This document shows, piece after piece, positions 61,173 to 64,000 of a DNA stretch of 64,000 nt. How positions within the stretch are numbered: position 1 is the stretch's first letter; each line of letters begins with the position of its first letter. The translations under genes were made by a program, and so were the position numbers. Location: the NCBI GenBank assembly GCA_947627135.1, contig CANQUV010000003.1, positions 62,001 through 126,000 on the forward strand, in the 5' to 3' direction. This stretch comes from an uncultured Clostridia bacterium. Lineage in GTDB: Bacteria; Bacillota; Clostridia; Oscillospirales; Acutalibacteraceae. A model generated the notes under the pieces. It did no database searches. It saw only the letters and a list, made by a program, of their open reading frames with translations, and had not been told where the DNA came from.

Positions 61173-64000
61173 ATGAAATTAAAACAATTTTCAAAAAAAT
61201 CAGTTTCAATAATATTAGCTGTACTTATGATAATGTCAGCTTTATTAGTTGGTACTTTCACAACAACTGCTGTTGACGGTGCTGTACCTGCTGATGATAA
61301 CCCTGTAATTGAAACTCATCAGGCATCATCAGATGATATTTCAAGCATTAAAGGTGAAGGTGCAATAGATGACACAACCGTAGTTAATGCTGAGGATGTT
61401 ACAGATGAAAATATGGCGTCCCCTCAATCTGACGATGAATATGGAATTATGCCTATTGCTAATGAAAGTGGTTATGCGTTCAATAAACAGTATTTATATG
61501 TTGACACTTCAGCATGTTCTAAAACATTTAAAGGTGTCAATGCTTACTTTGATGATGCTTGTACTAATTCAGGAGATTCAGATATATGGAGAGACACTTT
61601 TACTGACAAAGGCAACAAAGTATATCAGGTTGACTTGAGTCAAATGAATAGTAGTTATCTATATTTCAGAGGATTTAAAGTAGTTTTTACAGATAATTCT
61701 ACTTTTACTTTTGCAGTTTCTTCAAACTCTGCATATAACTGTATTAAAGTTAATTCAAGTGGTAATGGTGGTACTTGGACAACTTATACACCATCTACAA
61801 GCTATAACTGGGGCGTAGTCGGTAACATTAACGGTAGAGATAACTCTGCTGGTTGGGATGGTGGTTATAGTGGTTCTGTTAAAATGTCCGGATCATCTTC
61901 ATCAAGTGAATATACAGCGTCAATTACTACTACATCAGATCACAAGTACTTTAGAATTATTAGAAGTGACGGTGCTCAATTTGGTAGTACTTCTACTGCA
62001 GCTACTAATAATAACTATTCGTTAACTAATGGTAATAATACTAGTTCAAATAATGCCTATACAACCGGTAATAATGAAGCAGGTTCTCTTGAAATTGATG
62101 AAGTTGGAACATTTACTGTCCATATCAGTGTAAGCAATAATGGTAATACTGTAAAAGTATGGTACACAGGAGGTTCTGCATCTACTCATTACTACATCGG
62201 CGGTCGCTTTAAAATAAGAACTTCACAAGGTAGTAGTTTTAAATATACAGGTGATACTAGTGGTGATGGTACATGGAATCCTAAAGCTACAAACATGGAA
62301 TTTACTAGGGATTCCAGTTCTGCTAACACTTATACCTTAAATACTTATTGTACTTTAAATGAATTAAGTGCCCAAATAGGTAATGTTGATCCGTATTTCT
62401 TTATTCATACCGGAAGTGGTAATGAAGCAACGTGGTATGGTGGCTCAAATAGTTTTGTTTTCAATAGCACTAGTAAAAGTAAAACTTTAACAGCCTATGC
62501 ATCTACTGTTGCTACTGATACAGACAAATTATTGAAATTTAGCGGTAGTTCTACGCAATATGTAGTTTTACACTATAACTCATCTACTCGTGCACTTTCT
62601 TATACTTTAGAAGGTGGTTCAGATACATATTCTGTAACTATGGATGACGGTATAAAAAGTGATTCTCACGATGTAATTTCATCTTCTGGTCTTGAGGGTA
62701 CAACTAAAGATGGTGATTTTACTATTAATATAGATAAATCAGATTTAACCGTAGAATTAGATACAAAAATTAGAGAAAAGTGTAAAGTCCCTAATGAAGA
62801 TTATTATTATTATAAATTATACGGTTATTCAATTCTTATGACTTTAAGTGACGGTTCAAAGAAAGTTGATTCCTTAACAAGTGAAGAGATTTCTAATCCT
62901 AATACAGGTGAATATTATGCAACATACAAATTCCCCAGTAATATTTCTTCTGCACACATAACTCCTGTATTCTCAGCTTCTGATGAATATGCTGAAGCAC
63001 AAGGAATGTATTTTACAACCGTATATCTTAACTATACACCCGGTGATGATGAATTCTTTAACGGAACTTACGAACCATGCTACTATTCATGGCGTACTAA
63101 CGATACAGGTACTACATCGGAAACTGCTAAAACAGTTAAAGTAAAAAATTACTATGGCACTGAAGTTGAACTTGAAAGACAGCCGGTTGGTGCTTTCCCC
63201 GGACAAAAAATGCTGTATTTAGGTAATGGAACATATATGGCAGAGATTCAGTCATATCTTACCGGCATATTATTTAACTCCGGTGAACAAGATGGTGGTG
63301 ATGAACAAACCTTTGACTTTGCTGAATTGATTCACTTACAGAGATTAGGTTATAACCACATTACTTTTGAACCACGAACTGCTGTTGCCAGTGAAGCCAT
63401 TTCAGAAGATATTAATAAAGAATATGGCAGTGATGGAAATAAAGTTTACACTAAAGGTGAAGCACAAATACCTAGTACTCATACAAATCCCCAGCAAATT
63501 TCTACTGAATTTGACCTTTATACAGACTTACAAGGTCATTATATTGATGTATTTGGTAACCATTTGTTAACAAAAGACGGTAATATTATTTCACAGTCTG
63601 CAATAAAAAGTCAATTAACTGGTAGTGATAAATCATCAACTTATGCCGAGTTAAATAAACTTCGTGAAGTAATGGGTATATCAAGTAATGATATTAATGC
63701 TCTCTATGGTGCAAGATACGGCTTATCTGATAAAACTGGTAATTACTATACTTCACCTACTACTTATGGTATGACATATCCGATTCGTGTTTATTACTTC
63801 AATAATAGTCTTGATATGGTTGCTCAAATGATATCCGGATATGGTACAATTGAATATAACTATCTTCCGGGCAGTACAACAACTAACGCTGATAGATATA
63901 CAGGAACAAGCGGAACTGCTAATGCAAGAGAGGATCGTATAGTAGGACTTAATTGGGATTATTATACCGGAACATCTGCTCAATTCAAAGAGGGTGCTTC
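61173..64000 (+). CDS. Large secreted protein of unknown function, 3' end cut by window edge
   Basis: The frame is open from 61173 to the last base (942 codons) with no stop, so the gene is incomplete. A signal peptide runs to about residue 33 (LLVGTFTTTAVDG). An acidic, Asp/Glu/Ser-rich region follows, then long Ser/Thr/Asn/Gly/Tyr-rich beta-type segments, including NWGVVGNINGRDNSAGWDGGY (about 207-227), reminiscent of carbohydrate-binding SusE/SusF-like modules. Later parts (ELIHLQRLGYNHITFEPRT) contain no motif I recognise. It shares the GGAGGTATTATAATG start and a similar signal peptide with the CotH gene. Dockerin or linker parts, if any, would lie past the edge. Confidence 0.85.
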   Translation, partial: MKLKQFSKKSVSIILAVLMIMSALLVGTFTTTAVDGAVPADDNPVIETHQASSDDISSIKGEGAIDDTTVVNAEDVTDENMASPQSDDEYGIMPIANESGYAFNKQYLYVDTSACSKTFKGVNAYFDDACTNSGDSDIWRDTFTDKGNKVYQVDLSQMNSSYLYFRGFKVVFTDNSTFTFAVSSNSAYNCIKVNSSGNGGTWTTYTPSTSYNWGVVGNINGRDNSAGWDGGYSGSVKMSGSSSSSEYTASITTTSDHKYFRIIRSDGAQFGSTSTAATNNNYSLTNGNNTSSNNAYTTGNNEAGSLEIDEVGTFTVHISVSNNGNTVKVWYTGGSASTHYYIGGRFKIRTSQGSSFKYTGDTSGDGTWNPKATNMEFTRDSSSANTYTLNTYCTLNELSAQIGNVDPYFFIHTGSGNEATWYGGSNSFVFNSTSKSKTLTAYASTVATDTDKLLKFSGSSTQYVVLHYNSSTRALSYTLEGGSDTYSVTMDDGIKSDSHDVISSSGLEGTTKDGDFTINIDKSDLTVELDTKIREKCKVPNEDYYYYKLYGYSILMTLSDGSKKVDSLTSEEISNPNTGEYYATYKFPSNISSAHITPVFSASDEYAEAQGMYFTTVYLNYTPGDDEFFNGTYEPCYYSWRTNDTGTTSETAKTVKVKNYYGTEVELERQPVGAFPGQKMLYLGNGTYMAEIQSYLTGILFNSGEQDGGDEQTFDFAELIHLQRLGYNHITFEPRTAVASEAISEDINKEYGSDGNKVYTKGEAQIPSTHTNPQQISTEFDLYTDLQGHYIDVFGNHLLTKDGNIISQSAIKSQLTGSDKSSTYAELNKLREVMGISSNDINALYGARYGLSDKTGNYYTSPTTYGMTYPIRVYYFNNSLDMVAQMISGYGTIEYNYLPGSTTTNADRYTGTSGTANAREDRIVGLNWDYYTGTSAQFKEGA

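Noticed and set aside
61387..61638. An 83-residue plus-strand frame
   Set aside because: It is a shadow inside the open frame that starts at 61173, which has a signal peptide and a ribosome site.

Overview
The window is AT-rich DNA from an endospore-forming, anaerobic member of the Bacillota. The most likely placement is class Clostridia, near the Ruminococcaceae or Oscillospirales. The signs are a complete spoIIIAA-AH operon, ytfJ and a dacF-like gene, an IspH-S1 fusion protein of the clostridial kind, rubredoxin, Zn-binding ribosomal proteins, SipW-type secretion, and a CotH protein that ends in a dockerin. This placement is inferred from gene content; no 16S gene or tRNA was seen.

Layout. 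1-4.5 kb: HI0933 flavoprotein (cut by the left edge), cmk, plsC and ispH-rpsA as one tightly packed unit. 4.6-7.8 kb: YwlG-like protein, HD hydrolase, ligA. 8-12.7 kb: the spoIIIA operon with a candidate sigma-E promoter. 12.8-14 kb: a CaCA-type cation antiporter behind a yybP-ykoY (Mn2+) riboswitch. 14-20.2 kb: nusB, a TsaD/Kae1 paralog, xseA, dnaE. 20.2-23.2 kb: an ABC importer with a lipoprotein receptor. 23.3-24.8 kb (minus strand): rubredoxin, azlD, azlC, rpmB. 24.9-29.6 kb: an accessory surface-protein locus. It has a SipW signal peptidase, four candidate substrates (one TasA-like, one with an FPQTG sorting signal) and a leader of about 560 nt with many stems.

29.7-34.9 kb: M50 protease, scpA, scpB, ytfI, ytfJ, dacF-like, rluB. 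35-38.3 kb: three genes matching the subunit set of a biotin transcarboxylase. 38.4-40.9 kb: tmcAL and ackA, divergent. 40.9-46 kb: small membrane proteins, a flavin reductase and a receptor-type Ser/Thr kinase with PASTA and YARHG domains. 46.2-46.4 kb: an orphan promoter-terminator pair that looks like a small RNA gene. 46.5-56 kb: yfmF, yfmH, lgt, folD, rplU-prp-rpmA, obg, mrnC, a YitT protein, rpsF-ssb-rpsR. 56.4-64 kb: two very large secreted proteins, the first a CotH-dockerin protein and the second cut by the right edge.

Most of the window is housekeeping. The accessory or regulatory parts most worth a second look are the SipW/TasA-like locus with its long leader, the orphan small RNA, the Mn riboswitch on the antiporter, the transcarboxylase set, the kinase, and the secreted giants at the right end. 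All functional calls come from reading sequence motifs; no database search was run.
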